A DNA stretch of 64,000 bases from Cliona cf. orientalis (GCA_963930775.1 OZ005689.1:18747775-18811774); one strand, 5' to 3'. Positions 43,011 through 55,642 are shown, counted from the first letter of the stretch. Program-made: numbers and translations. The notes: generated by a model not told the origin, from the letters alone.

Positions 43011-46000
43011 TTAAGTACTGCTGCTCGAAATCTTTGATAGCTTGATCAGGGCTCGGTTCTGCGCCCTAGTATTTGTAGGCTTATCTTTGCTGTCAGCATG
43101 TTGTAACGAACCATCAGATTGTTTGGCCTGTTTTTGGACTTCTTTCTTTGCCTCCTTGAGTATGGACCGGAGCTCGTCAAACTTTCTCAAGGCATCATCA
43201 CATTCAATGATCTCGGTGATAGATGCAGCTAATGTTGTCTTGAAGCCATTCAGGTTGTCTTCATCCGAGTTTGGTGTTAGTATGATGTGAGCTGATTGAT
43301 TTGAAGATTCTGTTGGTACCGATGAGTCTCCTGACCTAATGGTTAGTTTATAGGAGCATCCTTGAGAATCGGCAGAGTTTGAATCTACTGTATTGTTGCT
43401 TGTACATACTAAGGGAGGTGGGAGAACTGAGTGGAATTGCTCTGATGTACATGAATCATCTGTTGATGTTAAAGGGTCATTTGTAAGCATTGAATTGTCT
43501 ATGGTGGGAGGGATACTAGGGCTCTCTTGTAGCGGGATGGCTGATGACGGAGAGGGATAGTGGTGGTTACTTGAAGTGGAGGAAGTACTTGCTGTTGTTA
43601 TTGGGGGGTTATATGGGTGTGGTTGGTGTGTAACTTGACAATCCTTGTACAGTAGTCTACCTGCTAACTCCGTTGGAGTCATATAGTTTGATGCTATTAG
43701 CTGGAATGATCATACTCAGAAACAATTTTATTCCAATATTCCTCTCTTCTTCTACACTTTTCACAGTGTGACTTCAAAAGTGAAGCAGTGGTGGATCGCT
43801 GGACAATGTCGGAGTGCTCTCTCCATCAAAGAAATGAAAACCATTCTCTGTGTCCACCATATACCTTCACCATTTATCAGGAATGGACTGATCCGCCTGA
43901 GGTGAAGTTGCCAGCTGCTCTCTCTGTGTTTCACAAATGATTTCTTTATCATTGTGTCTGATAGTTTGGGTAAGTGCTTAGCTACACATGCCACTTGAGA
44001 ATCGGCCTTTTCCATGGAAAGCAGTGCTGTTTGCTGTTCTTGTTTGGCTTGCAGGCGGATCATTATCAATTTTGGGGGATGATATTTTCGGCGTGGTGAT
44101 TGGTACATCCTTCGGCAATTCCTCTCGCTTGACCAGTCTTTCCTGATTATCTGTGTTAAGAGAACGAAGACATGCTAACTCATTGAGTGGGACTATGACA
44201 TGTAAGTGCATGTTAATACTGCCCAAACATTTTTGATGCTGTTATATTCTTTTGGTGTAGGAAATAAATTTACACACAACTCCATATGAACCCAGCAGCT
44301 ATTATACAGCTGAAGGAGCTGTCTAGGAGATTGCATGTGGTCGGTCTCTTGAGTACAGAATTTCACCAATTTTGATGATTGTCTGCAGGAGGAGGAGAAT
44401 TTTGGAACCAACATCTAGATCTTTCAGGAGGAGGAAGAGCTGGATTACAACTTTCCGGAGATCTGCACCTTTTCTCCTTAGCAAGACAACAAGAGATCAA
44501 GTGAGTGCATTGTGTGATTATGTCACCATTGGGTAGTACATGTGGAAGCTCTGTAATTAAGTTGATTATGTGACCCTTGAGATCGTGCAGTGGCTCATTG
44601 GCTACTACTTCATATTTATCCAGATCTAAACATAGCAAAGAGCGAGATGGATCAGTGAGAAGCGCAGGTAATCGAGCTACTCCCCTAAGGATGTTGTCAA
44701 GCATGTCACTCAAAATTAAATTGGCTTGGTCATCTATGTGTCAGCTACTCCACGTGCTCCAAGCTCTTGCCGAAGCTCGTCCACTTTTGATGCATCAAAA
44801 GGTTTCAAGACTCCTGGATGTTTAACCGTAAGCTCCACCTATAGCTAAAGATTGAAGGGTTTCGAGCGAACACCAATTGTAGTCTAGGGAATGGGCTTGG
44901 TCACTAAACATGCTTTCCTTGCATCCACAGGCACCACACTTGTATGTACCTCCTTGTTTGGTACCCTGCTCAAATTGCGCAGCAGGATGATCACCAGTAA
45001 AAAAAAAGGAATGTATCCTTGATTTTTCCTTTTTCACAGTCGAGAGGGATGGATAAATCGGCCAAACATTCTACTCTGTCGCCAGTGAGTGCAGCCTGGT
45101 CTTCAACGGATGAACTACCCAGGGAGAGCATGTAGATCTCAGGCTGCTCAACTTCGGATTGTACACATACTGCCTGTGGAAATTGATTTTGTGCTTGATA
45201 CTCTGAATCTGTGAGGAACACTGCAGGATCATACAATGTATGTACTGTTATCATGATCATGCCACATGGCCAGTGTTCTGGAATGCTCTAAATTGCGGAC
45301 TGTTTCACACAATTCATTGTATATCATTGAGTCACCATTACAATGACCAAACTGAATCTGACATACTATCTATAGCTTCTGCGGGTGTTACTTCAGTTGC
45401 TTTTTTAGTAGCCTCTCGTGAATATCCCTCAAAGGCACCTTGCGTGCTTGTATCAAAATTTCCTGGGTGGCTACCTTACCATTTTGAAGTACATATTTGA
45501 CTAACTCACCTAGGGTGAATTGGCCAGAAGCTAACATGGACCGGATTTCTTTGTCTACTGAAGCTACTGGTGGATTGGCTGGAATAGAGACGCCACATCC
45601 AGGTAATTTATTTTTTGTGAACGTGTGGTTGGTGGGTGTTAAATAGTGAGGTATGTTGATTTCACGTTCCTCTGCAAAATTCTTTTGCCAGTTGTCCAGC
45701 ATTCCCTCTCTGTGTTCCTGGAGGCCAATTGCGCTAATTTTTGGGTATCCCATGGTACGTTCTTGAAATTGGGAGAATGCTTCTTTTATCTTTTACTTTG
45801 TGAGTTTTCTTCTGGTGTGGCAAAGGATTTTGCAAGCTGTTTTCTGTGATATTTTCTTTTAGATTCACCCTCTACCAGTAAAGTAATAGTAGCATTCTCA
45901 GCAAAGCTTTCATTGACTTTCGATACCAACTCCCTCTGTATGTTTCGTTTCTCTTTCTTTTTTTCGTATGGAGTTTTCTTCCTTTCTAATCCTATTGACC

Positions 46001-46290
46001 TATCCCTTAATAACGCATCTGTAAATGATGTAGCAGCCTCCTTTTCATAAATGGTGTTAAGCTTGGATAAAGCCTTGGAGGTGAACATTTTTATACCTTG
46101 TTGTCTGAGTGCATTTCGATCAATGCTTATAGCTGGTTTGGGTTGGTAAATGGGCTTCAACGGAAAGCATTGCTGGTGGAGCTCCCAGCATCGTGAGCAG
46201 TTGCCTAGTCTGTGACGATGCTTTTCTGCGTCTGATAGTTCAGACCATTTTGCAGAAGAGAACGTAGTAGGTAAGATTCCCTGTCGATGC
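43011..46290 (-). pseudogene. Second unclassified transposon-like gene, decayed
   Basis: Minus-strand pieces in order: CSRCWELHQQCFPLKP (a Cys pair), a basic coiled region (SIGLERKKTPYEKKKEKRN), IPANPPVASVDKEIRSML, FTLGELVKYVLQNGKV and DIHERLLKKQ. Then come FTGDHPAAQFEQGTKQGGTY followed by KCGACGCKESMFSDQAHSLD with a C-x2-C pair, LHDLKGHIINLITELPHVLP, SPRQLLQLYNSCWVHMELC, LACLRSLNTDNQERL and ISPFLINGEGIWW. I remember this order from large repetitive families in sponge genomes, but I have no superfamily name. Several frame breaks separate the pieces. The last part (43011-43682) is a Ser/Thr/Pro-rich linker ending in a charged helix. The GD and HD motifs might be catalytic, which is inference. 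Confidence 0.6.
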
Positions 46291-46622
46291 CCAAGTCACT
46301 GCGCTACTTTGATTTGAAGCCGTCTAGAATTATCGCAATCTCTGTTGAATTGGCTTTGACTTCTCTCATGCTGTGGAATGAAATGAGCTGAAATGCCAAA
46401 CTCTGGACAAGCGCTGAATTGAGATCTGAAATACTGTGCTCTTTTGTCAGTATCTATGGCAGTGCGAGCTCGACAACCAACAATTTGTGATTGCCTCGAA
46501 ATATTCACTCTAGCGTAGCCACAGTTGACATGAAGGCTCACGTGCCTGATGATTGACATGCTGTAAATGGATAGTGTATTGTAAACAATCTCTCTCACAC
46601 ACACACACACGACATACACGTA

Positions 46623-47025
46623 CAGATCCATAGGCTCCAACCTTTCCTGAACAGCTCCAGGGACGTGGACCACACCCATTAGATCTGTCCATCATTAATT
46701 AAAACTCCACCCACACCACACCCAATATGATTAAATTTGATGACTTAGAATATATTTTCTAGAGCATGAATTTGCAAGCCTTGTAGACCTCTTGTAGTGT
46801 TGCTACTGTAAAAACCAAAGTTTGTAAGGCACTACCACAAGCAGCTTGTTCATTTTACCACCAATAAGTGATTAGTTGTACTACTACTACAGTGTTTATG
46901 CTAGTATCTGGACCTCTTCCGGGACCAATAATACAATTATAGAAGAGCCTTCCGGGACGCGGGACAATTGCTAAAAATCCGGGACTGTCCCGGAGATTCA
47001 GGGACAGTTGGAGCCTATGCAGATC
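46623..47025. mobile_element. MITE with 6-bp target duplication
   Basis: Terminal inverted repeats CATAGGCTCCAAC (46629-46641) and GTTGGAGCCTATG (47007-47019) are exact. CAGATC flanks both sides (46623-46628 and 47020-47025). The 391-bp body has an inner CCGGGACTGTCCCGG palindrome near 46970-46995 and an (AC)n run near 46596-46612 just outside. It has no gene. Confidence 0.85.
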
Positions 47026-47937
47026 AACCATGAGTAGACTTGATCAGAGTGGTGGCAGGTAAAGAAATAATTTTACCTCACTGTATTGTGAGTAATTATG
47101 ATGGTTTGTCTTCTTGCAGCAAGCAAGAGCAAGACAGAGTCCAAGAAAGATTTAATATAGCTAGCTGTATATAGCAAGCCTGGAAGAGCACCTACAGAGT
47201 GTGTTATGTTACTGTTATGTTTGTCTACACTGGTACGATTAATGACTGTCCTTGCTCACCTGTGAACTTCAGCTGTTCTGTCTTTGAATCCCTACGTAGC
47301 TAGGCAGCAACTTGCATGATTATCCAGCTGCAGGAGGCTTCTAGCACAACTTGCGGTTGAAGGGTCAGACGCAATGTCATCGCCAATGCAGTGGTCATGT
47401 GACTACTGTGCACTGGGCTGCATAGTCGCTGGCTAACAGCATGGCAGAACCCTCGATTGCTTTCCAACATTATTCCCGTGCTGATAATCTGCCGTCTTAA
47501 CCAAATTACTGTATATTTAATACTTAAAAGTCAATCGGCCGCGGCGATATTGGAAATACTGTGATGAACCCAAGATATTTGCAGGCATATGTGCCGTGAA
47601 GGTGCCGAAATTGTAATTTTTGCGGCTAAAATTGGTATCAGATATTTTTTCCAAACTCGCCACGGTGAAATGATAGATTATTATATGCAGTTTCTACAAT
47701 GTTGGAAAACTGGATTCAGTGTTCTTAGGGGCGTGTCTAAATTAATAATCAGTTACTAATTATTAACAAATTGCGGTTAAAATTGACACATATTAATAGT
47801 GTTTGGATTGATCTATTATATGAACGGTCAAGTTAGCACAAATCGAAACTGCTCTTCCACCAAATGTCTTTGAAAATCTGTAGGAGAAACAATAATATTG
47901 CTCTGAGACAGTCCTTAAGAGTACACTGAGTGCGCTC
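47026..47937. other. Stretch without a supported gene
   Basis: About 900 bases, AT-rich, with GCCGCGGCGATATT and TCGCCACGGTGAAAT words near 47525 and 47665 that form another loose inverted pair. No coding frame of interest. Confidence 0.3.
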
Positions 47938-48712
47938 ACCGTAGTCTCCCGGGTAAGCGCCCATGGGTGCTCTACCATAACTCACTGATTTCGCCATACT
48001 GGGCGCTTACCCGGTGTACTGCGCGCTTACCATGTGAAATAGGCATGGCTAATTTTGTGGGCGTGGCAGTAAGCTAGACTCGTGGTAAGCGCTCTATATA
48101 TGTGATAGGATTTGGGAAAACCCTCCGTAAGGGATCTGCGCGCAATTCGCGCAATGCGCATTTTTAGTAGCTCAAGTCAAAATCCAGATTTTGTCATATT
48201 ATGTGACCCGCTATGATAAAATCGACCATTTACAAGAAAACTAACTTTTGCAGGACGGGTTCAGAAGTTGCCGAAACTTTTTTTTTCGTTTTCTTTTTTT
48301 TGTCATAATATTATGAAAGTATGATCTTTTCTCTGTTCATTCATAATTTTTTACTGCAATACAAGGTTGTTTGACTACAGTAATGATTGGGAGAAAGGAC
48401 TCTGTTTTAGCTAGCTACATGCACGGTCCGTACTTACAGCGATTATCGATCAATAAAAATCTACAAGCAGCGGGCAGTCTCCATGACGATACCCACACTT
48501 TTAGTCGCACAGTGCATGCAAGCAGCTATGGCTGACAAGGTAGCTCGAGTGCTCAACCTTCTCGGTGCTGATCAAGATCTCTTCAACTCGGCCGACGGCG
48601 ACACTCTCCTGGACCTCATCGACGAGTACCTGGACGATTCTGGAGGTATTGCCCCACCCTTCAACCCAGCCCGTTAATTATGTAGTATACCATCACAATA
48701 ATGAATGACATT

Positions 48713-48760
48713 GCTATGTTATGCTATGCTATGCTATGCTATACTATACTATACTATACC
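48713..48760 (+). repeat. (GCTAT)n / (ACTAT)n pentanucleotide repeat
   Basis: About nine units within intron 1 of the transposase, just upstream of the acceptor at 48774. Confidence 0.9.
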
Positions 48761-49467
48761 TCACTACTATGTAGACCTAGATGACTCTGTAGCAGCATCT
48801 AGCCCTGCTCCTCCAGAGGTAGCCGACAACCCAGGTCCTCTTGAGGTGGAGAGCAGCCTCGGCCAGCTGGATTACGATCCCGAGGAGGAAGAGCCAGCGC
48901 GTGCAGACTCGACAGCAGCTGAGATCGTGCAAGCTGGAGTTGCTCAAGGCCAGCTGGTTGTGACAACTGTCCCCATTGATCAGCGAGATCTGGATGTGAC
49001 AGAAGAGCAGCTTGTACAGGAGTTCGTACGAGATGGCTGCAAGTGTGACCTTGGTCCAAGCCGCACTCCTTGTTCTTCGTCCATCACCGTGGATCACTTG
49101 CGAGCAGTGCGCTGTCAGGTCAGATGGCTGACCTGACCCATGACGAGTTGGACTTAGTTGTGATGGGTCAGGTGATGGCAGGATGCTTTTCATCAGAGAC
49201 GTTCCGGAAGCAGGAGAGAAGTAGATCCTTCACCATCTTCCATCGCAATGGTGCAAGGATCTGCCAGAAGACCTTCCTGTTCCTCCACACCATGGGCTAC
49301 GGGCGCTTCAAGGCAATCAAGGCCAGCTTTGTGGCAAACAGAGTGCTTCCTCGAGTCCATGGCAACACAGGGAAGAGCAAAAGGAAGGATAGGCTGACTC
49401 TGAACCAGATCCAGGACGTCGTTCATTTTGTCATGAACTATGCCGGTATGTGTATAGCAGCTGTAGA

Positions 49468-49555
49468 GGTGTGTGTGTGCGCATGCGCGTGCACATGCGT
49501 GTGTGCATGCATGTGTGCGTGTGCATGTGCGTGCGTGTGTGTGTATGTGTGCATA
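49468..49555 (+). repeat. (GT)n / GTGCATGC microsatellite
   Basis: About 88 bases of GTGTGC/GCATGC repeat in intron 2 of the transposase. Confidence 0.85.
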
Positions 49556-52500
49556 CAAAAGAGGGAGAGCAAGTGTGAAACTGAACAAGATTGCACTACT
49601 CCTACACTTGTGTGTGTATAATTACTCCTCATAACTTACCAGACTCCAATGCGATGCTTTTGCCTGGGAGAGTACCTGGATACAAGGACTCAGATGTCAT
49701 GCTCCTCCCTTCCAGTACCACCAAGCACACCATCTGGGAGCAGTACATCCAGGCAGTGGCAACCACCTTGATGAGGGCTGTGACATACTCAACCTTCACT
49801 CATCTCTGGCGACAGCTACTCCCCAATGTGATAGTGATGAAGCCGATGAGTGATCTGTGTTGGGTATGCCAGCAGAACAGCACTGCCATCATGCGTTCTG
49901 CGAATCAGCCTGTAGAGGAGAAGACAACAGTAAGCACAGTAGACAATGCATGCATGCTAATGCAACAATGTATCACAAGGTGGGCATTAATTAAAGTGTA
50001 CAAATGCATGGTTTTGTCATGCAGACCATCAGACAAGCTGAGCTCCATCTCCTTGATGTGACGACGGAGAGGTCAGTGTACCAAGGAGCACTGGAGAAGG
50101 CCAAGTTGTCAGTGGTGCCCTACTTCTCCCCGGATGGCACCTTCTCCCCACCACCACCAGCATGTAAGCGACCACCCAACGAGATACCATTCTCTGCCCA
50201 CTACAGTTTCGACATGGCGCAGCAGGTATTCTACCCCAACGACTCCCTCCAGCCCGGCCCAATGTACTTTTTAACTCCTAGAAAGTGTGCAATTTTTGGA
50301 GTATGCTGCGAGGCCATTACCCGACACATCAGTTACCTCATTGATGAAGCTGTCGACATGGGGAAGGGCTCCAACGCCATCGTCAGCATGCTCCACCACT
50401 TCTTTGCACACCACGGACTGGGTGAGGAGAGAGTACACTTGCACGCTGACAACCGGTGGGCAGAATAAGAACGCCACCATGGTGCAGTATCTGCTGTGGA
50501 GGGTGATGACTGGCCAGCACAAGGAGATCACGCTCTCATTCATGATTCCCGGCCATACCAAGTTCAGCCCCAACTGGTGCTTCGGACTCCTTAAGAAGAA
50601 GTACAGGAGGACAAAGGTTGGTGGTTTGACGGACTTGGTCGGGGTCGTGAACGAGTCGGCATCAGTCAACATCGCTCAACCTACTGGACGGGAGGATGGA
50701 AGTGTTTTGGTGACCACATACGACTGGCAGGAGTACTTTAAGACCTTCTGCACCAAAGTGACCGGAATTAAGAAGCTCCACCACCTTCAGTTTGACTCAG
50801 CACATCCAGGCTGCATCTTCGCGAAGGAGAAAGCTGGGTCAACCGAAGTGAAGAGGTCAATCCTGAAGGTCCAGTCATGGTCACCGAAGGCTGATGAACT
50901 GCCTCCTGTCCTATATCCAGCAGGTCTCTCCAGCAAGCGGCAGTGGTACCTGTATGAGAAGATCAGGGAGTTCTGCCCGGAGAATTTTAAGGATGTCACG
51001 TGCCCTCGGCCATCTGCTCCACTGGAGAGTTCATCTCCTTCACGCTCCCCATCTCCGGCACCACCACCACCAAGCTCATCCACTCCTCTTCCCACTGGTA
51101 CCACTGCTGCCACAGCCACTGCCACCACTTCCACCTCCACAGCTACCACGACTGACGTTGACGAGCCACCAGCCAAGAGAGCACGGCTCTGTGGAGCTTG
51201 TCGACAACCAGGGCACAATGCTCGGACATGCCCTAATAATACAAAATAATTAATTAATTTTTTGTTCATACTTTTATTCTCACTCTTCCTCCCCCCTTTT
51301 TATATTAGCAACACTTCACCTTTGCTGTTACTGCTGTTGCCGTTGCTGTTACAGTATTAAAATAACCAGGATCGTCCCTGGCTCTTCTGCCAGGGCACTC
51401 AACAAATCTGCCAACAAGAGATCATACTATAATGGCGCTTTAGTGTACAGAACGAGCGCTACATGTAGTACGGTCGGTGCCCAGACTTAGTGCACTAAGA
51501 ACTGGGAAACTATCACTCAAGCTTTAATGACAAAAGAATTTAAAATCGCTAGAAGCGATTCCCAAAAAACTATCAGTCGTTTAATACCGACTTTCATTCA
51601 CCACCCCCCCGGCCCCCAGCTTCACGTTGAGAACTGAGTACCACTCAAGCCCAAGGACTGTTGAACAAGCAGTAATACGAACAAGCGTACCTTTGAGAAT
51701 GTATATTTGTTCTTGCCACTTTCTTTCTTCATTGCCTGTCTGTAGCTTTTCCCGGCAAATCCATTAAGATTGCTAACTACGCAGTATGATGCGGAGCATA
51801 TACGGAAACACTGAACGTTGAGCTATGTACGTACAAAATGCTCCATTTCTCGAAAAATTGTGAACTGAGGCACGGGTGACCCGTGTACAATTTTTTGGCC
51901 ATAACTCGGCTTAGGAAACTTTTTAGAGCCTGGCTCTTTGACCGTTGAACTCTACCTACAGTAAATTCTGCGTCGATCTATACCCAAAATGCGAATTTCA
52001 TAAAAAATTGCAAATGGTCGATTTTATCATAGCGGGTCACACATACATGTCAAACAACGCTTCTTCTAACTTGCTGTCGTCTACGGAGGCTATTTGTACT
52101 ATATAAAGGCGAAATAGGCCTTCATTTTGACCTACCTAGTCAACCCAGCTCCTGTACCCAGAGCCTGTTGCTATGGGTGCTAATTAGAATTCCCGCCAGC
52201 AGGCTATCTAGATACAGCTAGATTCATCGAACTACTGTAAATTAGCTCACCTTTCAAGCTTACGCTCATTTCGAATGGGCTTGCCCAAGGCAATTTAATT
52301 GATTTCTGGTTCACGTGTAGTATGCGGAAATGCCATACGCGTACATAGCAATGCCTTTTGACAGTAATTTCTCTATTATTGGGGGTGTGGTGTGATTGCA
52401 AACGAAGCCCTGTAATCTCCACAACGAAGCGTGCAATCGGTCTAAAACTTGAACGCGGATGGTAGAGCTTATCAACGATACATAAAACTAGATTTTTAGA

Positions 52501-52964
52501 AAAAATTCGTTACGGAGTGTTTTCCCAAATCCGGTCACATATAGAGTGCACCCTTATGCGTTTTTGCCTTTTGATAGGAAGTGACTGCAGGCAGGTATAC
52601 CATATACCATGAGATGCATAAAAAGAGAAAAGTTTAAACTACACAAGCTGCCAGAAAAAGTTAGCTAGACATCTGAATCACATAAGGGGTCGAGATCATC
52701 AACATTGTCATCTTCGCCAGCACCCTCCTGATCGGCTTCATCATGGTCGCCGTCCTCGAGATTCCTCGGGATTTCTTCTTGAAACTTAAGTCTGCAGTAA
52801 AAATTTGACATTGCTATGTAGGTAGAGGCAGTAATCTTGTAAATTTTTCTTGATGGGCGCTTGCCATGTTGATCTAGGCGCAGCCTACCTGGGCGCTTAC
52901 CCGGGAGTGGGCGCTCAGCCGGGAGACTACGGTATACACAAAATGTGCCTAAGAACGAGTACTT

Positions 52965-53045
52965 AGGTCAGGAAAATAGTATGCGCTTAATAACGAATAT
53001 GCGCTTATAAGTGAGTTGCGCCTAATAATGAGAAAATATGGTATC
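52965..53045. repeat. Inverted copy of the GCGCTTAATA repeat
   Basis: Shares TATGCGCTTAATAACGAA and GAGAAAATATGGTA words with 42230-42345 in the opposite orientation. Immediately right of the outer element of the nest. Confidence 0.5.
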
Positions 53046-53116
53046 TCAATAGTTACTTAATGGTGAGTGTACAGGATGTCAACGGTTGGATGTATCCTAT
53101 AAGCCATTTTGTCATA

Positions 53117-53767
53117 TGTGACCGTCTATGGGAAAACCCGCCATATGGGATTTTTTGTGAAAGTTGAGTTTGATGCATCTATGATAAGCTCTACCATAGA
53201 GCTAACTCACGTTCAAGTTCTAGACCGATCATGCGCTTCATTATGGAGATACAGTGCTTTGTTTGCGATCGCGCCACACCCCCAATAATCGAGAAATTAC
53301 GGTCCAAAGGCGTTGCTATGCACGAGGATGGTGTTTCCGCATACTACGCGTGACCCGGAAATCAATTAAATGGACCTGGGCGGAGCCGTTCGAAATGAAC
53401 GTAAAGATCGAGCAAGACCGTTGTTGACAACGACAGCCGATTGTTTGTAGATGCCCTAGAAGCTAAAAAGGTGAGCGAACGTACAGTAGTTTGATGAATC
53501 TAGCTGTATCTAGGTTGAGAATTCTAATTAGCGCCCATAGCAACGGGCTCCGGGTACGGCAGCTGGGCCAACTAGGTGGTCAAAATGAAGGCTTATTTCG
53601 CCTTTATATAGATCGACTGGCCTCCGTAGACGACGGCAACAGTTAGAAGAAGGGTTGTTCGACATGTATATGACAAAACCTGGACTTTGACAAATTTCGA
53701 CCTGGGCTACTAAAAACGCGCATTGCGCGTGGATCCCATATGCCGGGTTTTCCCGTAGATGGTCACA
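53117..53767. mobile_element. TGTGACCGTC-type MITE, 651 bp
   Basis: Ends TGTGACCGTCTATGGGAAAA and diverged complement. The interior matches the other TGTGACCGG MITEs (GAGTTTGATGCAT, CCCCCAATAATCGAGAAATTACGG). It has no gene. Confidence 0.85.
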
Positions 53768-54086
53768 TATGCGCATGCATGCATGCTCACACTGTGTTGC
53801 AATGGTGAAGTCGTGTGGCAGAATCCTTTGATACCTGCTGCTGCTAAGCAACAGTTGATATTGATTTTCTGTACTGTGTCCAGACTGTGACCTATTGTGC
53901 GGTCGATATAATTTTTTCTGTCTACGAATTCTCGCAGAGCTCTTCGAATTCGCAATCTCTCACCCATTATTAGTTCTCCCTCAACAAACTGTGCTACTGT
54001 TATATCTTTCTAAGTGTCCTTCATACCGCTGTCAAAACCTCCGTCATTAAAATTTAATATTAAACACCGCTGAACCAAAATTAATA

Positions 54087-54769
54087 TTAAGGTTACGGGA
54101 TAGTGTTTCGCCCACGCATGGACAAAGTTCACATGAATAATAAATGCGACAGTTATATTCCAGTTTTTGTCCACATTCTTTGCACAGTCAAGGTACAGGT
54201 AAGTAGCTCTCCTGATGCCTGCCCCATGGTCCACAAAAATGAAAAGCAAACCTGCCACTGTCCTGCCACTGTCTGTCTGCAAGCGCGGGTAAGTTTTACA
54301 AATTTCTGCGTCAATTTTTGTCAAGGTAAACAGCTTCTATGTATTGATATACAAATGAAACGATAGCTTACAAGTCCCTACAGGGCCAAATGTAGCGTTT
54401 GAACTCTGTCGAGTTATATGAACAGAAAACAAACATAAAAACATACTGCTCAGCTGCCATGTGACTCGCTTAATGGTGGCCCTCCAGGACAAAACCTTGT
54501 CTGACGACTCACCATCTTAGAGTTTTCGAGAAAGTGCTATACTTGGACCAGCTCCGATCGATGGACTAGCGTGAACGACAGCAAAGTCAGTTCGTTCAAG
54601 TCTCTGGTCTTCAAAACTTGACGCAGAAATTCGGATTTTTGTATACTTCTGGAAATGGTCGACATTCGTTCGCGTTTCTGACTAAACCGCATTAAAACAT
54701 ACGTGAATTGTGTCCATGCGCAATCATTTATAAATTGCGCGTCGAATGAATACTATCCCGTAACCTTAA
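54087..54769. mobile_element. TTAA-flanked MITE, 683 bp with TTAA
   Basis: TTAA then GGTTACGGGATAGT at the left end (54087-54104) is exactly mirrored by ACTATCCCGTAACC then TTAA at the right (54752-54769). TTAA duplications are typical of piggyBac- or Kolobok-type elements. No gene is seen inside. Confidence 0.75.
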
Positions 54770-55572
54770 ACCAAGAGACTACAGCTAGTGAAATTTGCTA
54801 AAGGTAAGTCTATATATTAATAATAATGTACAAGTCTACTATTGAATATAGATATTGACTATCGCCATTCAGATACTACAGATATCGACTACTGCCGTTC
54901 ACTTTACTACCTGGCTGTTATACAGTGCATCAGCAAGATAAATTGTGACCCGCTATGGAAAAACCGACCACTCGCGCTAAAATATGATTTTGCAGTAGGG
55001 GGTTCGATACTCGACTCAACGTTATTTTTTCGAATTTTTTTTCTTTGGACTTTCTGAAAGTATAGCCCTTTGCCCATCCATTTATAAAATTTCAGCGCGA
55101 TCCGAGCTTGTTCAGTGTGTGTACCGCTCGAAAGAAATAATGGCGTTCAGTTTTAGCTAGCTACGTGAACGGACCTACAGTGTTATCGATCTATTATAAT
55201 CTACAAGTCGCGGTCGATCACCATGACGATACCCGCGCTTAGCGAGCTAGCATAGCACAGTAAGTCAGTAGTGGCTGACTCGAGGCCCTTGTCTTGCTTT
55301 CGATCCTACATAGAGCAGCCGCTCACCCTCGGCTCCACGATCGACAGCACCAGAAGTCAATCAAGAAGACAGTCCCACCCCACCCGCTAATCATACAATA
55401 CACTGTCATAATACTGAATTGAATTGTTTACTAAAATCAATATCAATGCCTAACTATCTATGTAGACCAGCAGAGCTCAACAGCAGCAGCCCAGTCCTGC
55501 CTGAGGGAGCCCACAGCCTTGAGCACAACAGTGCCTTGAGCTGTCTGAAGACTCAGAGAATCTAAGGGGGGG

Positions 55573-55578
55573 ACAGAC

Positions 55579-55642
<64 letters not shown>

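Larger units (their letters stand above)
48483..51249 (+). pseudogene. DDE-type transposase with C-terminal CCHC knuckle
   Basis: Exons: 48483-48645 (the likelier start is the in-frame ATG at 48528), 48775-49445, 49643-49929 and 50025-51249, joined by GT-AG introns in consistent phase, about 780 residues. Landmarks: MADKVARVLNLLGAD, an acidic linker, DGCKCDLGPSRTPCSS with paired Cys, LTHDELDLVVMGQVMAG, VMKPMSDLCWVCQQNS, HYSFDMAQQVFYP with a possible first Asp, RKCAIFGVCCEAI, HLHADN then GGQNKNATMVQYL with a second Asp, and GHTKFSPNWCFGLLK. Then comes a Ser/Thr/Pro linker and a knuckle C-x2-C-x4-H-x4-C (CGACRQPGHNARTC). Two small lesions break it: a tandem GTCAG duplication near 49116-49125 and a 2-base loss near 50452. 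It is nearly intact but inactive as read. Confidence 0.8.
48202..52041 (+). mobile_element. DDE/zinc-knuckle DNA transposon, 3.8 kb, level 3 of the nest
   Basis: Exact 30-bp terminal inverted repeats begin TGTGACCCGCTATG (48202-48231 and 52012-52041). It carries one multi-exon transposase gene (48483-51249). It interrupts the MITE whose uninterrupted form can be read at 63478-63530. A related, shorter element with the same ends (TGTGACCCGCTATGG) lies at 54944-56844. The superfamily is not recognised. Confidence 0.85.
48101..52540. mobile_element. TGTGACCGG-type MITE, level 2 of the nest
   Basis: Ends TGTGATAGGATTTGGGAAAA and its complement (at 52521-52540, with CCGG in place of TAGG) match MITEs at 61177-61840 and 63381-64000. 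Flanking TATA on both sides (48097-48100 and 52541-52544) is consistent with a TA or TATA duplication. The body is about 600 bp once the inner element at 48202-52041 is set aside. Internal marks shared with the other copies include ATTGGGGGTGTGG and TAGATACAGCTAGATTCATCGA. Confidence 0.85.
47938..52933. mobile_element. Outer TIR element (GC-rich ends), level 1 of a three-level nest
   Basis: ACCGTAGTCTCCCGG at 47938-47952 is exactly complementary to 52919-52933, and GGGCGCTTACCCGG-type words recur inside both ends. Without its inserts the element would be about 560 bp, so it is a MITE. The middle element at 48101-52540 interrupts it. No gene of its own. A target duplication is not obvious. Confidence 0.75.

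Noticed and set aside
49193-49632. His/Thr-rich frames on the minus strand
   Set aside because: They are shadows of the (GT)n microsatellite in intron 2 of the DDE transposase gene.
50787-51269. Val/Gly-rich minus-strand frame opposite the DDE transposase C-terminus
   Set aside because: It is the complement of a Ser/Thr/Pro codon repeat; the plus strand carries the recognisable motifs.
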